From Paraflavitalea devenefica (GTDB lineage Bacteria > Bacteroidota > Bacteroidia > Chitinophagales > Chitinophagaceae), in contig NZ_JAARML010000004.1 of NCBI RefSeq assembly GCF_011759375.1, forward strand, positions 791,358-855,357: a stretch of 64,000 bases of DNA. The letters are read 5' to 3'. Below the pieces are notes generated by a model. The model was given only the letters and a program-made list of their open reading frames with translations, did not search any database and was not told the origin of the DNA. Positions 9,821 to 17,437 of this stretch are shown in pieces; position 1 is the stretch's first letter, and every line of letters starts with the position of its first letter. Position numbers and translations under genes: made by a program.

Positions 9821-10185
9821 TAGGGTACGATTTCGGATTTCGGATTTTTCCTCTACAGGATATTGGACCAATGAATACGAGAATAAAGTAAGCAGGTTTT
9901 AATCATTAATGCAAGCCTGTCTGGATAACTTATCACAAAAACCTATATCCATTTGAGTTATCGCAAACACATGCTTATTTTTAAGATGTTCAATATGTCT
10001 GATTTACACGATGTTTAACCTGTTGAGGTGGTCAAAAAAGCCTCACATTAAAATTTTGATAACCAGCCGGATAAATCTGGATAAATTGATGCAAGCGTAT
10101 CGTGTGGGCACTGTAGTAAATAAAAAAGACCGTTCACGTATATGTGAACGGTCCCGAATATGATGCCTTTACAGGTAGCTGTAGA
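9821..10185. other. Intergenic region between rpsG and the giant surface gene
   Basis: The stretch near 9826-9855 holds tandem TTCGGATT-like units. GGATAA repeats and two GATGCAAGC/AATGCAAGC words follow. The rpsG terminator is at 10122-10153. No further gene was seen. The promoter of the surface protein should lie here but no clear TAnnTTTG match was found. Confidence 0.5.
10122..10153 (-). terminator. Intrinsic terminator of the rpsL-rpsG operon
   Basis: Perfect 10-bp stem GACCGTTCAC/GTGAACGGTC with a 6-base loop, followed on the minus strand by six T (10122-10127). It lies 32 bases past the rpsG stop. It shows that rpsG is the last gene of its transcript here and that fusA is not co-transcribed. 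Confidence 0.92.
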
Positions 10186-10653
10186 TTATACTTTGAAGTG
10201 AGCGAAAGCCTTGTTGGCTTCAGCCATACGGTGTGTATCTTCTTTCTTTTTGAAAGCACCACCTTCACCTTTGGCAGCGGCTACTACTTCGTTGGCCAGT
10301 TTCTCTGCCATGCTACGGCCATTTCTTTCGCGGCTGTAGCGGATGAGCCATTTAATGCTCAGTGATATCTTCCTGTCTGCACGTACTTCAGCAGGAATCT
10401 GGAAAGTAGCACCACCGATACGACGGCTGCGTACTTCAACGGCCGGAGTAACGTTGGATAAAGCTTTTTTCCATATTTCATAGCCATTTTCACCAGTTAC
10501 TTTGGATACACGATCCATTGCATCATAGAAAATAGTGAATGCCGTATTCTTTTTACCCTGCCACATCAGGTTATTCACAAAACGTGTTACCAGCGCATCA
10601 CTGTATTTTGCATCTGGCGCCGGGGCAATTTTTTTGGCTTTAGTCTTCCTCAT
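10186..10653 (-). CDS. rpsG: 30S ribosomal protein S7
   Basis: Primary 16S rRNA-binding protein that organises the 3' major domain of the small subunit head; 155 residues, normal for the family. Recognised by MRKTKAKKI, VNNLMWQGKKNTAF and the conserved RRIGGATFQIPxEVRxDR segment. It follows rpsL by 103 bases on the same strand and is followed by a strong terminator, so fusA is outside the operon. Confidence 0.98.
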   Translation of the reverse strand: MRKTKAKKIAPAPDAKYSDALVTRFVNNLMWQGKKNTAFTIFYDAMDRVSKVTGENGYEIWKKALSNVTPAVEVRSRRIGGATFQIPAEVRADRKISLSIKWLIRYSRERNGRSMAEKLANEVVAAAKGEGGAFKKKEDTHRMAEANKAFAHFKV

Positions 10654-10756
10654 TGTTATCGCTTGTTATTAAGTTAGACCGATCCTGCCGGTCCAGTTTT
10701 ATCTTACTTTAGTTGTTATCCACGGAATGCGGTGAGTTACGTAAACCGTGACGGCT

Positions 10757-11137
10757 TTATTTCTTAGCCTTTTCACGTTTAGTACCGTATTTGGAACGGC
10801 TCTTCTTACGATCCTTCACACCGGCAGTATCCAGGCTACCGCGTACGATATGGTAACGTACACCTGGTAAGTCCTTCACACGACCGCCACGAACCAACAC
10901 AATGGAGTGCTCCTGCAGGTTATGACCTTCACCGGGTATATAGGCAATCACCTCTACTTTATTCGTTAAACGTACCTTGGCTACTTTACGCAAAGCCGAG
11001 TTAGGCTTTTTGGGAGTAGTTGTATATACACGGGTGCATACACCGCGACGGAACGGACAGCTATCCAAAGCCCTTGATTTGCTCTTGGCCTTGATGATCT
11101 CTCTTCCTTTTCTAACCAATTGTTGAATTGTAGGCAT
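10757..11137 (-). CDS. rpsL: 30S ribosomal protein S12
   Basis: Decoding-centre protein of 126 residues. It contains the TTPKKPNSALRKVAKV loop, whose lysines are the usual streptomycin-sensitivity positions and are unmodified here, and the second conserved loop PGVRYHIVRGSLDTAGV. First gene of the rpsL-rpsG transcript. A complete Bacteroidota promoter lies at 11163-11194. Confidence 0.98.
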   Translation of the reverse strand: MPTIQQLVRKGREIIKAKSKSRALDSCPFRRGVCTRVYTTTPKKPNSALRKVAKVRLTNKVEVIAYIPGEGHNLQEHSIVLVRGGRVKDLPGVRYHIVRGSLDTAGVKDRKKSRSKYGTKREKAKK

Positions 11138-11162
11138 TCTGAACCTTTTATTTTTGGGACGG

Positions 11163-11194
11163 CAAAGGTAAACCTCAGCCGGTTAAATACCAAA
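11163..11194 (-). promoter_or_regulatory. rpsL-rpsG promoter
   Basis: On the minus strand: TTTG at 11194-11191, 20 bases, then TACCTTTG at 11170-11163. Both boxes and their spacing match the Bacteroidota consensus (-33 TTTG, -7 TAnnTTTG) exactly. The rpsL ATG is 25 bases after the -7 box. Confidence 0.8.
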
Positions 11195-11244
11195 TCTTAA
11201 TCAGGGATTTTGAGGATTTCTCCCATTTCCTGTGGATAAGTCCT

Positions 11245-12309
11245 TTATATCTTAAACATCCAGCCATGCGTATCGGCCGTTTTGCCCTCCCGGATATCGT
11301 CCAGGCGGCGTTTCATTTCAGGGGCTGCTTTCCACTCATCGACATTAAAAGTCATCACAAAGTCTTTGTATTTCAGCTCCTTAATGGGAGAAATGGTGGC
11401 GGCTGTACCGGTGCCGAATACTTCCTGCAACTGGCCGGCCTTATAAGCCTCGATCATTTCTTCAATGTTAACAGGCCGTTCTTCCACCGTCAGTCCCATT
11501 TCCCGTAAAATGGTGATGGCGCTGTCGCGGGTAATACCGGCCAGGATGGTACCGGCGCTGAGGTCGGGGGTAACCGCCTTATTGCCCAGGATGAAGAATA
11601 CGTTCATGGTGCCTATCTCCTGCACATATTTGTGCTCGGCTGCGTCTGTCCACAACACCTGGTCATACCCTTTGCTTTTAGCTTCGGCAGTCACCATCAT
11701 GCTGGCGCCATAGTTACCGGCTACCTTGGCAAAGCCTACGCCACCGGGAGCGGCACGGGTATATTTTTCTTCCACATAGATCCGCGCAGGAGCCGCATAA
11801 TAGGGGCCTGTGGGACTGAGGATGATCATAAACTTATAGCTGTCAGACGCTTTTACACCAATCACCTCATCCGAAGAAAACATAAAAGGACGGATGTAGA
11901 GGGAGTGGTTTTCTTTGGCCGGGATCCAGTTCTTATCCACAGCGATCAACTGGCGCATGCCTTCGATGAACAGTTCTTCCGGCACTTCGGGCATTTGCAT
12001 GCGGGTGGCTGATATGTTAAAACGCTTGTAATTGTCGTAAGGACGGAAGATAAAAGCCTCTCCATCTTTATTACGATAAGCCTTAATACCTTCAAAAATA
12101 GCCTGTCCGTAGTGCAGGGAGGCCAGGGCCGGGCTTAATACCAGGGGTTGGTAGGGCTTGATCTCCACGTTCTTCCATTCGCCGTTCTCATAGTCGGCTT
12201 CCAGCATGTGGTCGGTAAAATACTTACCAAAAGGAATGTTTTCCAATGGAATATCATTCAATTTGCTCCGCTCAATTTTTGTCACAGGTATGCTATATGC
12301 ATCGATCAT
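11245..12309 (-). CDS. ilvE: Branched-chain amino-acid aminotransferase
   Basis: PLP enzyme for the last step of valine, leucine and isoleucine synthesis and the first step of their breakdown; 354 residues, typical of the class IV, type II enzymes. Signature segments are LHYGQAIFEGIKAYR, APGGVGFAKVAGNYGAS (the Lys in FAKVAGNY is the likely Schiff-base lysine) and EIGTMNVFFIL. The ATG at 12309 (MIDAYSIPVTKIERS) is preferred over an upstream in-frame start at 12372 because homology begins there. It lies upstream of rpsL on the same strand, about 107 bases from it; rpsL has its own promoter. Confidence 0.93.
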   Translation of the reverse strand: MIDAYSIPVTKIERSKLNDIPLENIPFGKYFTDHMLEADYENGEWKNVEIKPYQPLVLSPALASLHYGQAIFEGIKAYRNKDGEAFIFRPYDNYKRFNISATRMQMPEVPEELFIEGMRQLIAVDKNWIPAKENHSLYIRPFMFSSDEVIGVKASDSYKFMIILSPTGPYYAAPARIYVEEKYTRAAPGGVGFAKVAGNYGASMMVTAEAKSKGYDQVLWTDAAEHKYVQEIGTMNVFFILGNKAVTPDLSAGTILAGITRDSAITILREMGLTVEERPVNIEEMIEAYKAGQLQEVFGTGTAATISPIKELKYKDFVMTFNVDEWKAAPEMKRRLDDIREGKTADTHGWMFKI

Positions 12310-12462
12310 AATCCAGTATTTTTGGACCACAAAGAAACAATTAAACTTTTTGCCTGCAAAAAATCCAGGCATCTTTTACTAACAAATGTTAGCGTAAAGA
12401 AGAAGTCTGAGGTCGGAAGTCTGAAGTCAGCGCTTCAGCGGCGAAAAGAAATAAATAACTCT

Positions 12463-13146
12463 ATGTCAGCATATAATGTTCAGTTACCAGGTGTTGTGAT
12501 TGCAGGCCTCTACAAAAGGTTGGTGATACAGGGTACGGGAGAAGTGGTGGAAACGGCGCCTGCCACGTCGGGAAGGCAGGATTCGAACCTGCGCCCCCCG
12601 GTAGATGAAACGCCGGTAAAAGCGGCCCCGGCGGCTGTGCAAGAAGCGCCCCAACCAGTGACGCCTGCATCGCCGGTTACGGGCAAAGCTGATACGGCAG
12701 CAATTCCTGCCGTACAGGAAGAAGCCGTACCAGCAAGTGCCTCCCCTGCTTATAAATTCCTGGGCAATAACCGGCAGCGTGTTGCGGTTATCGTGCGGTT
12801 TGCGGGAGAAGCCTTTTTGCCGGAACAGCATTTACAGATGCTGACCAAGATGCTGGGAGCCTGTAAGCTGAACCTGGGCGATGTGGCCATTGTAAATGAT
12901 GCCACCCTGCCAGTGAACATGAATACGTTGAAGGAACAATTGTCGCCCCAACGGGTGTTACTGTTTGGTATAGCGCCTGACGAGACAGGCCTGCCGCTCA
13001 ACTTCCCCTACTTCAAGGACCAGGAGTATGCCGGCACAACGTACCTGTACACCCCCTCACTGGAAGAACTGAATCAGGAAACAGAGGAAGGGAAATTGTT
13101 GAAAAGAAGACTGTGGGAATGTTTGAAGAAAATCTTTGGCGTATGA
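12463..13146 (+). CDS. Conserved hypothetical protein, possible DNA polymerase III psi-like
   Basis: Protein of 227 residues. The N-terminal ~30 residues and the C-terminal ~130 (from AYKFLGNNRQRVAVIVRF) look conserved; between them is a Pro/Ala-rich linker. The C-terminal pattern (a helix with LGDVAIVND, then RVLLFGIAP, then a TPSLEEL segment and a closing KRRLWECLKKIF) resembles the layout of HolD (clamp-loader psi subunit). That is inference from pattern only. The linker codes GRQDSNLRPPV, which comes from an antisense tRNA 3' fragment at 12568-12592. The gene overlaps rdgB by 4 bases (ATGA), so the two are translationally coupled. Confidence 0.6.
   Translation: MSAYNVQLPGVVIAGLYKRLVIQGTGEVVETAPATSGRQDSNLRPPVDETPVKAAPAAVQEAPQPVTPASPVTGKADTAAIPAVQEEAVPASASPAYKFLGNNRQRVAVIVRFAGEAFLPEQHLQMLTKMLGACKLNLGDVAIVNDATLPVNMNTLKEQLSPQRVLLFGIAPDETGLPLNFPYFKDQEYAGTTYLYTPSLEELNQETEEGKLLKRRLWECLKKIFGV
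12568..12592 (-). other. tRNA 3'-end fragment inside a coding gene
   Basis: On the minus strand this reads a T-arm (GCAGG stem, TTCGAAT loop, CCTGC stem) followed by a 7-base acceptor strand CTTCCCG and an A discriminator. No matching 5' acceptor strand (CGGGAAG), D-arm or anticodon arm is found at tRNA distance, so this is a remnant and not a functional tRNA. It is read in frame on the plus strand within the gene at 12463-13146. Confidence 0.6.
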
Positions 13147-13739
13147 TTACATTAATATTTGCGACTAACAATGCCCATAAAGTGCAGGAGATCCAGGCAG
13201 CCATTGGCGACCAGATCAGGGTGATCAGCCTGCAGGAAGCCGGTATTGATGTGGACATTCCCGAACCACATGATACACTGGAAGAGAATGCCACGGAGAA
13301 ATCACGTACCATCCGGCAAATGACAGGCGAAAACTGTTTCAGCGAAGATACAGGGCTGGAAGTAGACGCCTTAGCGGGTGAGCCCGGCGTTAAAAGCGCC
13401 CGCTATGCAGGAGAAGATAAGTCTTTCGACAAGAATATAGAGAAACTGCTCACCAAACTGGGCAATAATCCCAACCGCAGGGCAAGATTCCGTACGGTGG
13501 TATCGTTATTCTGGGAAGGACGGGAATACCTTTTTGAGGGTATTTGCGAGGGCACTATTATTGGGGAGAAAAAGGGTACAGCAGGGTTTGGCTATGACCC
13601 GGTTTTTGTTCCGGAAGGAAGTACCCGTACTTTTGCCGAGATGAGCCTGGAAGAGAAGGGAGTATTCAGTCACCGGAAAAAAGCCGCCACAAAGCTGGTT
13701 TCCTTTTTGCAGGGTATGGTGCAACAAGCTAAAACCTGA
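13143..13739 (+). CDS. rdgB: XTP/dITP diphosphatase (Ham1/RdgB)
   Basis: House-cleaning pyrophosphatase that removes dITP, XTP and ITP from the nucleotide pool; 198 residues. Family marks are the N-terminal FATNNAHKVQEI loop, FSEDTGLEVDALxGEPGVxSARYAG, GFGYDPVFVPEG and the FSHRKKA motif near the end. The ATG at 13143 overlaps the upstream stop as ATGA, which sets the start more firmly than the longer frame from 13113. Confidence 0.96.
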   Translation: MITLIFATNNAHKVQEIQAAIGDQIRVISLQEAGIDVDIPEPHDTLEENATEKSRTIRQMTGENCFSEDTGLEVDALAGEPGVKSARYAGEDKSFDKNIEKLLTKLGNNPNRRARFRTVVSLFWEGREYLFEGICEGTIIGEKKGTAGFGYDPVFVPEGSTRTFAEMSLEEKGVFSHRKKAATKLVSFLQGMVQQAKT

Positions 13740-13788
13740 CAGGTTTAAACCATCTGCCCTGTAAAATTCATATTATTTAATAAAAAAT

Positions 13789-14367
13789 TTGGACTCGAAA
13801 AGCAACTATAACATTTCTGAATCCGACTTGATAAAGGGCTGTATTGCGGGAGACAGGCGTATGCAGGAAGAGCTGTATCGCAGGTTTGCACCAAAAATGT
13901 ATGCTGTGTGTCTGCGCTATGCCAATAATACCAATGATGCCCAGGACCTGTTACAGGAAGGATTTATCAAGGTGTATAAGAATCTGCATCGTTTCCGCGC
14001 AGAGGGGTCATTTGAAGGATGGGTAAGAAGGGTATTTGTCAACACTTCTATAGAACACTTCCGCAAAAAGTCGGCCCAGTTATCCAGCGTCAGCGAACGG
14101 GAAGAGAACACGATCGAAGACGCGGATATAACAGCACTGGACAGCCTGGCAGAAAAGGATATCATTAATATTGTACAGGAACTTTCACCCGGCTACCGCA
14201 CTGTATTTAACCTGTATGTGGTAGAAGGGTATTCACATAAAGAGATCGGACAGCTGTTGGGCATCAGTGAGGGAACGAGCAAGTCACAATTGGCCAGGGC
14301 CAAGTCTATTTTGCAAAAGAAAATAACCCAGTATTTAAACGATACTAAAAAGTCCTTTACCCGTTAA
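13789..14367 (+). CDS. ECF-type RNA polymerase sigma factor
   Basis: Protein of 192 residues with sigma region 2 (LYRRFAPKMYAVCLRYxxNxxDAQDLLQEGFIKVY, about residues 29-62) and region 4 (LSPGYRTVFNLYVVEGYSHKEIGQLLGISEGTSKSQLARAKSIL, about 131-175). The start is a TTG at 13789; the first downstream ATG (13861) would remove the first helix of region 2. The next gene begins 1 base after its stop and is a single-span membrane protein, a likely cognate anti-sigma factor. The target promoters are unknown. It is similar to the second ECF factor at 53489-54043. Confidence 0.92.
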   Translation: MDSKSNYNISESDLIKGCIAGDRRMQEELYRRFAPKMYAVCLRYANNTNDAQDLLQEGFIKVYKNLHRFRAEGSFEGWVRRVFVNTSIEHFRKKSAQLSSVSEREENTIEDADITALDSLAEKDIINIVQELSPGYRTVFNLYVVEGYSHKEIGQLLGISEGTSKSQLARAKSILQKKITQYLNDTKKSFTR

Positions 14368-14368
14368 T

Positions 14369-15289
14369 ATGTCTTCTAACGCGCCAAATATTCTCTTCCA
14401 CCACGAAACCCCACCACCTCCCGGTGTATGGGACGCTATCAGCGCCCGGCTGGATGCAGAGTTTGATGCACAGGAAATAAAGATCGCCGATAAGTTATAC
14501 GATTGGGAAACACCTCCCCCACCCGGCGCCTGGGAAAATATTATGCAGGCTTTACCGGTAATCCCTTCAACCACCGAAGCACCTGCCAAAGTAGTTCGTC
14601 TCCCTTTTCGTAAAGTAGCCATTGCTGCAGCCATACTGGCTATTGTAGGCTTCCTTACCTGGAATTTCCTGAACAGCACGATGAGCGACCCGGTAGTACA
14701 GCATAACCAGGCAACACCCGCTTCCAACGATCCTGCTGATAACACTAATGATATTACGGTACAGCCTTCCCTGCCGGCTATTGACGCTTCCATTGGCGGC
14801 CGCCGCAGGCGCACCACCTTCAATGTGGCACGCCGGGTCAATGCCTCCACGGTGCTCGCTGCCAATTATGTTGACAGGCATGTACCGGAAGAGGTAACGG
14901 ATGATATTCATTATGCCGGCGTGCAGGACCTGCGAGCAGCAGCCACCACTTCCCGTAATGGCATTAAGGCCCCCCCTATCAAGGATGCGAATGGCAATAT
15001 TATCCTGGATTACAGCCTTATTACTTCACGCGATGGTAATTATATCACGATCACCTGTCCCAATGGTGAACAGGCGCGCCTTTCCACCAAGTTCCTTCCC
15101 CTGCTGACTTACCTGAATGCCGCTACAGAGCCGGCTGGGTATTTTGATGCGATCATCCGGGAGAACGATGTGTGGAAGGACCGTTTCAGCCAGTGGCGCT
15201 ATAAGCTGATGCAACAGGAATCTTTTGTTCCGGGCGCAACCAATTTCCTGGACATTATGGCATTGAAGGACCTGATTGAGGAGAATTAG
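14369..15289 (+). CDS. Single-pass membrane protein, putative anti-sigma factor
   Basis: Protein of 306 residues with no recognised domain. The cytoplasmic N-terminus holds two copies of a short motif (PPPPGVWDAISARLD and PPPPGAWENIMQALP). One transmembrane helix follows near residues 74-94 (KVAIAAAILAIVGFLTWNFL), then a periplasmic part rich in Asn/Thr. Position directly after an ECF sigma gene and this topology fit an anti-sigma factor. The repeated PPPPGxW motif probably forms the sigma-binding segment. The function is inferred from context only. Confidence 0.75.
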   Translation: MSSNAPNILFHHETPPPPGVWDAISARLDAEFDAQEIKIADKLYDWETPPPPGAWENIMQALPVIPSTTEAPAKVVRLPFRKVAIAAAILAIVGFLTWNFLNSTMSDPVVQHNQATPASNDPADNTNDITVQPSLPAIDASIGGRRRRTTFNVARRVNASTVLAANYVDRHVPEEVTDDIHYAGVQDLRAAATTSRNGIKAPPIKDANGNIILDYSLITSRDGNYITITCPNGEQARLSTKFLPLLTYLNAATEPAGYFDAIIRENDVWKDRFSQWRYKLMQQESFVPGATNFLDIMALKDLIEEN

Positions 15290-15377
15290 GCAACGAGGCA
15301 TAGAGGCAGCAAGGCAACGAGGAAATACAAGTTACATTACGATAGCACACGCATAAACGAATACACGAATATTATTC

Positions 15378-15803
15378 ATGGCACGCATTAAAGTAGAGCT
15401 ACCTGATACCTTTTCTTTCTCCACTATTATCCCTGTACGTATTACCGACGTCAATTATGGCGGGCATGTAGGCAATGACACCCTGCTCTCTATTATACAT
15501 GAAGCGCGGGTACAGTTCCTCCAGCATTATGGCTATGAAGAGTTGAATATAGCCGGCATTGGCCTTATTATGAGTGATGTGGCCATTGAATTCAAACAGG
15601 AGCTCTTTTATCCCGATCAGATAAAGGCGTCTGTTACCGCCAACGATTTTACCAAAGTTTCCTTCGACCTCTGTTATAAGCTGGAAAAAGAAATGGAAGG
15701 CAAAACGGTATTGGTAGCTGCTGCGAAGACGGGCATGGTGTGTTATGACTATGATAAAAAGAAGGTGACTGCCGTGCCGGAAGGATTGAAATTCCGGTCT
15801 TAA
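15378..15803 (+). CDS. Acyl-CoA thioesterase, hot-dog fold (4HBT/YbgC-like)
   Basis: Protein of 141 residues. The hot-dog signature VRITDVNYGGHVGNDTLLSIIHEARVQFL carries the Asp and Asn-His pattern of the 4-hydroxybenzoyl-CoA thioesterase/FadM group. It probably hydrolyses an acyl-CoA or acyl-ACP; the substrate is not predictable. Its 3' end overlaps the convergent aroE stop by 4 bases. Confidence 0.85.
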   Translation: MARIKVELPDTFSFSTIIPVRITDVNYGGHVGNDTLLSIIHEARVQFLQHYGYEELNIAGIGLIMSDVAIEFKQELFYPDQIKASVTANDFTKVSFDLCYKLEKEMEGKTVLVAAAKTGMVCYDYDKKKVTAVPEGLKFRS

Positions 15804-16534
15804 CTATTCCATATTCTCCAACTCTCTTCCGCCTGGATCACCAGCATATCAGCACCATTCTTGATCACTGCGCCCTGCTCCTCCCCTTTTTGCAGGAATA
15901 ATGTTTTGGCAGGATTGTATACCAGGTCAAACAGGTAGTGTTGGGGAGTAAGCGCTGTATAAGGCAAAGGAGGGCATTCTTCTGTTTTGGGGTACATGCC
16001 CAGCGGGGTGGTATTCACAATGAGCGTGTATTGCTGCAGGAGCTCAGGCGTTACCTGCTCATAGCTGATCTGCCGCCCGGAGAAAGGATTGCGCGACACT
16101 TCCCGGAAGATGATACCAAGTTTTTCCAACACATAATGGATGGCTTTGGCGGCGCCGCCGGTTCCCAATACAAGGGCTTTCCGGTGATGCGATTCCAGCA
16201 AAGGCCGGAGTGATTGTTCAAATCCTGTTACATCGGTATTGTAACCATGCAGGAGCCCGCCTGTGATCTTAATACAATTGCAGGCGCCGATCTTTTTTAC
16301 CACATCGTCCTGGTCGTGCAGGAAAGGGATGACCTTTTCTTTATACGGAATGGTAACGTTCAGGCCGGCCAGGTTGGGATTTTGTTCCAGCACTGACCTG
16401 AGCCCGTCAATATTTTCCAGGGGAAAGTTCTGGTATACGCAATCAGCAATATGTTCTTCCCTGAATTTATCCATAAAGAATTTCTGGGAAAAAGAGTGGC
16501 TCAACGGGTAACCGATTAGCCCGAACTGTCTCAT
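15800..16534 (-). CDS. aroE: Shikimate dehydrogenase
   Basis: NADPH-dependent reduction of 3-dehydroshikimate in aromatic amino-acid synthesis; 244 residues, on the short side for AroE. Motifs: FGLIGYPLSHSFS (substrate loop), LNVTIPYKE with the catalytic Lys, VLGTGGAAKAI (nucleotide loop) and NTTPLGMYP. The start overlaps the stop of the upstream ComA-like gene by 1 base (TGATG), so the two are translationally coupled. Confidence 0.95.
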   Translation of the reverse strand: MRQFGLIGYPLSHSFSQKFFMDKFREEHIADCVYQNFPLENIDGLRSVLEQNPNLAGLNVTIPYKEKVIPFLHDQDDVVKKIGACNCIKITGGLLHGYNTDVTGFEQSLRPLLESHHRKALVLGTGGAAKAIHYVLEKLGIIFREVSRNPFSGRQISYEQVTPELLQQYTLIVNTTPLGMYPKTEECPPLPYTALTPQHYLFDLVYNPAKTLFLQKGEEQGAVIKNGADMLVIQAEESWRIWNS

Positions 16535-17304
16535 CAGGCTTCTTCTTTGTTGAGGAATAAATCGAATGTATCGCCCCTGAGGCCAATCCGCATGGCTTCG
16601 AGGGAGATCATTTCAGTAGGCGCAATGTTACCAAGGTTCACATTGCATCCCAGGAGCTCAATAAAATATAATTGCTGGGCTTTCTGCGGCGCTTCCCACA
16701 GTATTTTCTCACCGGGGATCTGGGTGAGTATTTCCTGTACAAGGCCTTCCCGCACTTCACCACTGCCACGGTAGATACCCACATTACCGGCCTCACGGGC
16801 TTCGGCAATAACATAAGTAGCACCGGCATTGAGTTCGGCCCGCATGAGCTCGATCCATTTATAAGGTGGGATGATGTGTGCAGCATCTTTGCTGCCTACT
16901 TCACTGAGGATGGTGCCATGCTTGGTAAGCTTTTCGATGTAGCCACATTTTTCTGCATGGGGAATGGTGATGGACCCATCACTTACTTCCATGTACTCTA
17001 TGCCATAGTCCTTGCAAACGGCAATGTAGTCATTGAACTGGTTGCGCACCAGGAATGCTTCAAATAAGGTACCGCCGAAATAGATGGGTATATTATACGA
17101 TTGATAAACTTGTATTTTCTCACGCAGGTTGGGCGTTACGAAGGAAGTCCCAAATCCCAGTTTTACGATATCTACATGTGGCCCTGACACGCTCAGGAAA
17201 TTATGTACTTCAGGAATACTGAGGCCTTTATCCATTACCATGGTAATGCCGTTGGTACGGGGCTTAAGGTTTCTATCAGGAATCTGTGTGAGGTTGAAAT
17301 TCAT
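16534..17304 (-). CDS. Phosphosulfolactate synthase-like protein (ComA family)
   Basis: TIM-barrel protein of 256 residues. It carries the ComA pattern GITMVMDKGLSIPEV, VDIVKLGFGTS, IPIYFGGTLFEAF, YMEVSDGSI and IAEAREAGNVGIY. In archaea ComA adds sulfite to phosphoenolpyruvate to start coenzyme M synthesis. Bacteroidota have no coenzyme M, so the role here is open; sulfonate or sulfonolipid supply is one possibility. The ATG at 17304 is used; the longer frame to 17415 lacks homology. It is coupled to aroE by a 1-base overlap. Confidence 0.88.
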   Translation of the reverse strand: MNFNLTQIPDRNLKPRTNGITMVMDKGLSIPEVHNFLSVSGPHVDIVKLGFGTSFVTPNLREKIQVYQSYNIPIYFGGTLFEAFLVRNQFNDYIAVCKDYGIEYMEVSDGSITIPHAEKCGYIEKLTKHGTILSEVGSKDAAHIIPPYKWIELMRAELNAGATYVIAEAREAGNVGIYRGSGEVREGLVQEILTQIPGEKILWEAPQKAQQLYFIELLGCNVNLGNIAPTEMISLEAMRIGLRGDTFDLFLNKEEA

Positions 17305-17339
17305 TCGCTGGATTTTACTATTACGATTTTCTGAAGCCG

Positions 17340-17347
17340 CAAAAATA
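17340..17347 (-). promoter_or_regulatory. Predicted -7 box of the comA-like/aroE operon
   Basis: The minus strand reads TATTTTTG, matching TAnnTTTG, 35 bases before the ATG at 17304. No clear -33 TTTG was seen at the right distance. Confidence 0.45.
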
Positions 17348-17437
17348 GGGAAGAAATGGATACAAGGGCACAGGAAAGACCAACAGGTCCCGTGACAGGA
17401 CAACTGATATAGCATTAGCGATCAGCAAAACCCGGAA

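Noticed and set aside
12500..12600. A complete tRNA gene
   Set aside because: T-arm and 3' acceptor are present but no matching 5' acceptor strand, D-arm or anticodon arm is found.
12484..12831. Minus-strand frame with RGAQVRILPSRRG
   Set aside because: This phrase is a typical false translation of a tRNA T-arm; the frame is antisense to the conserved gene.
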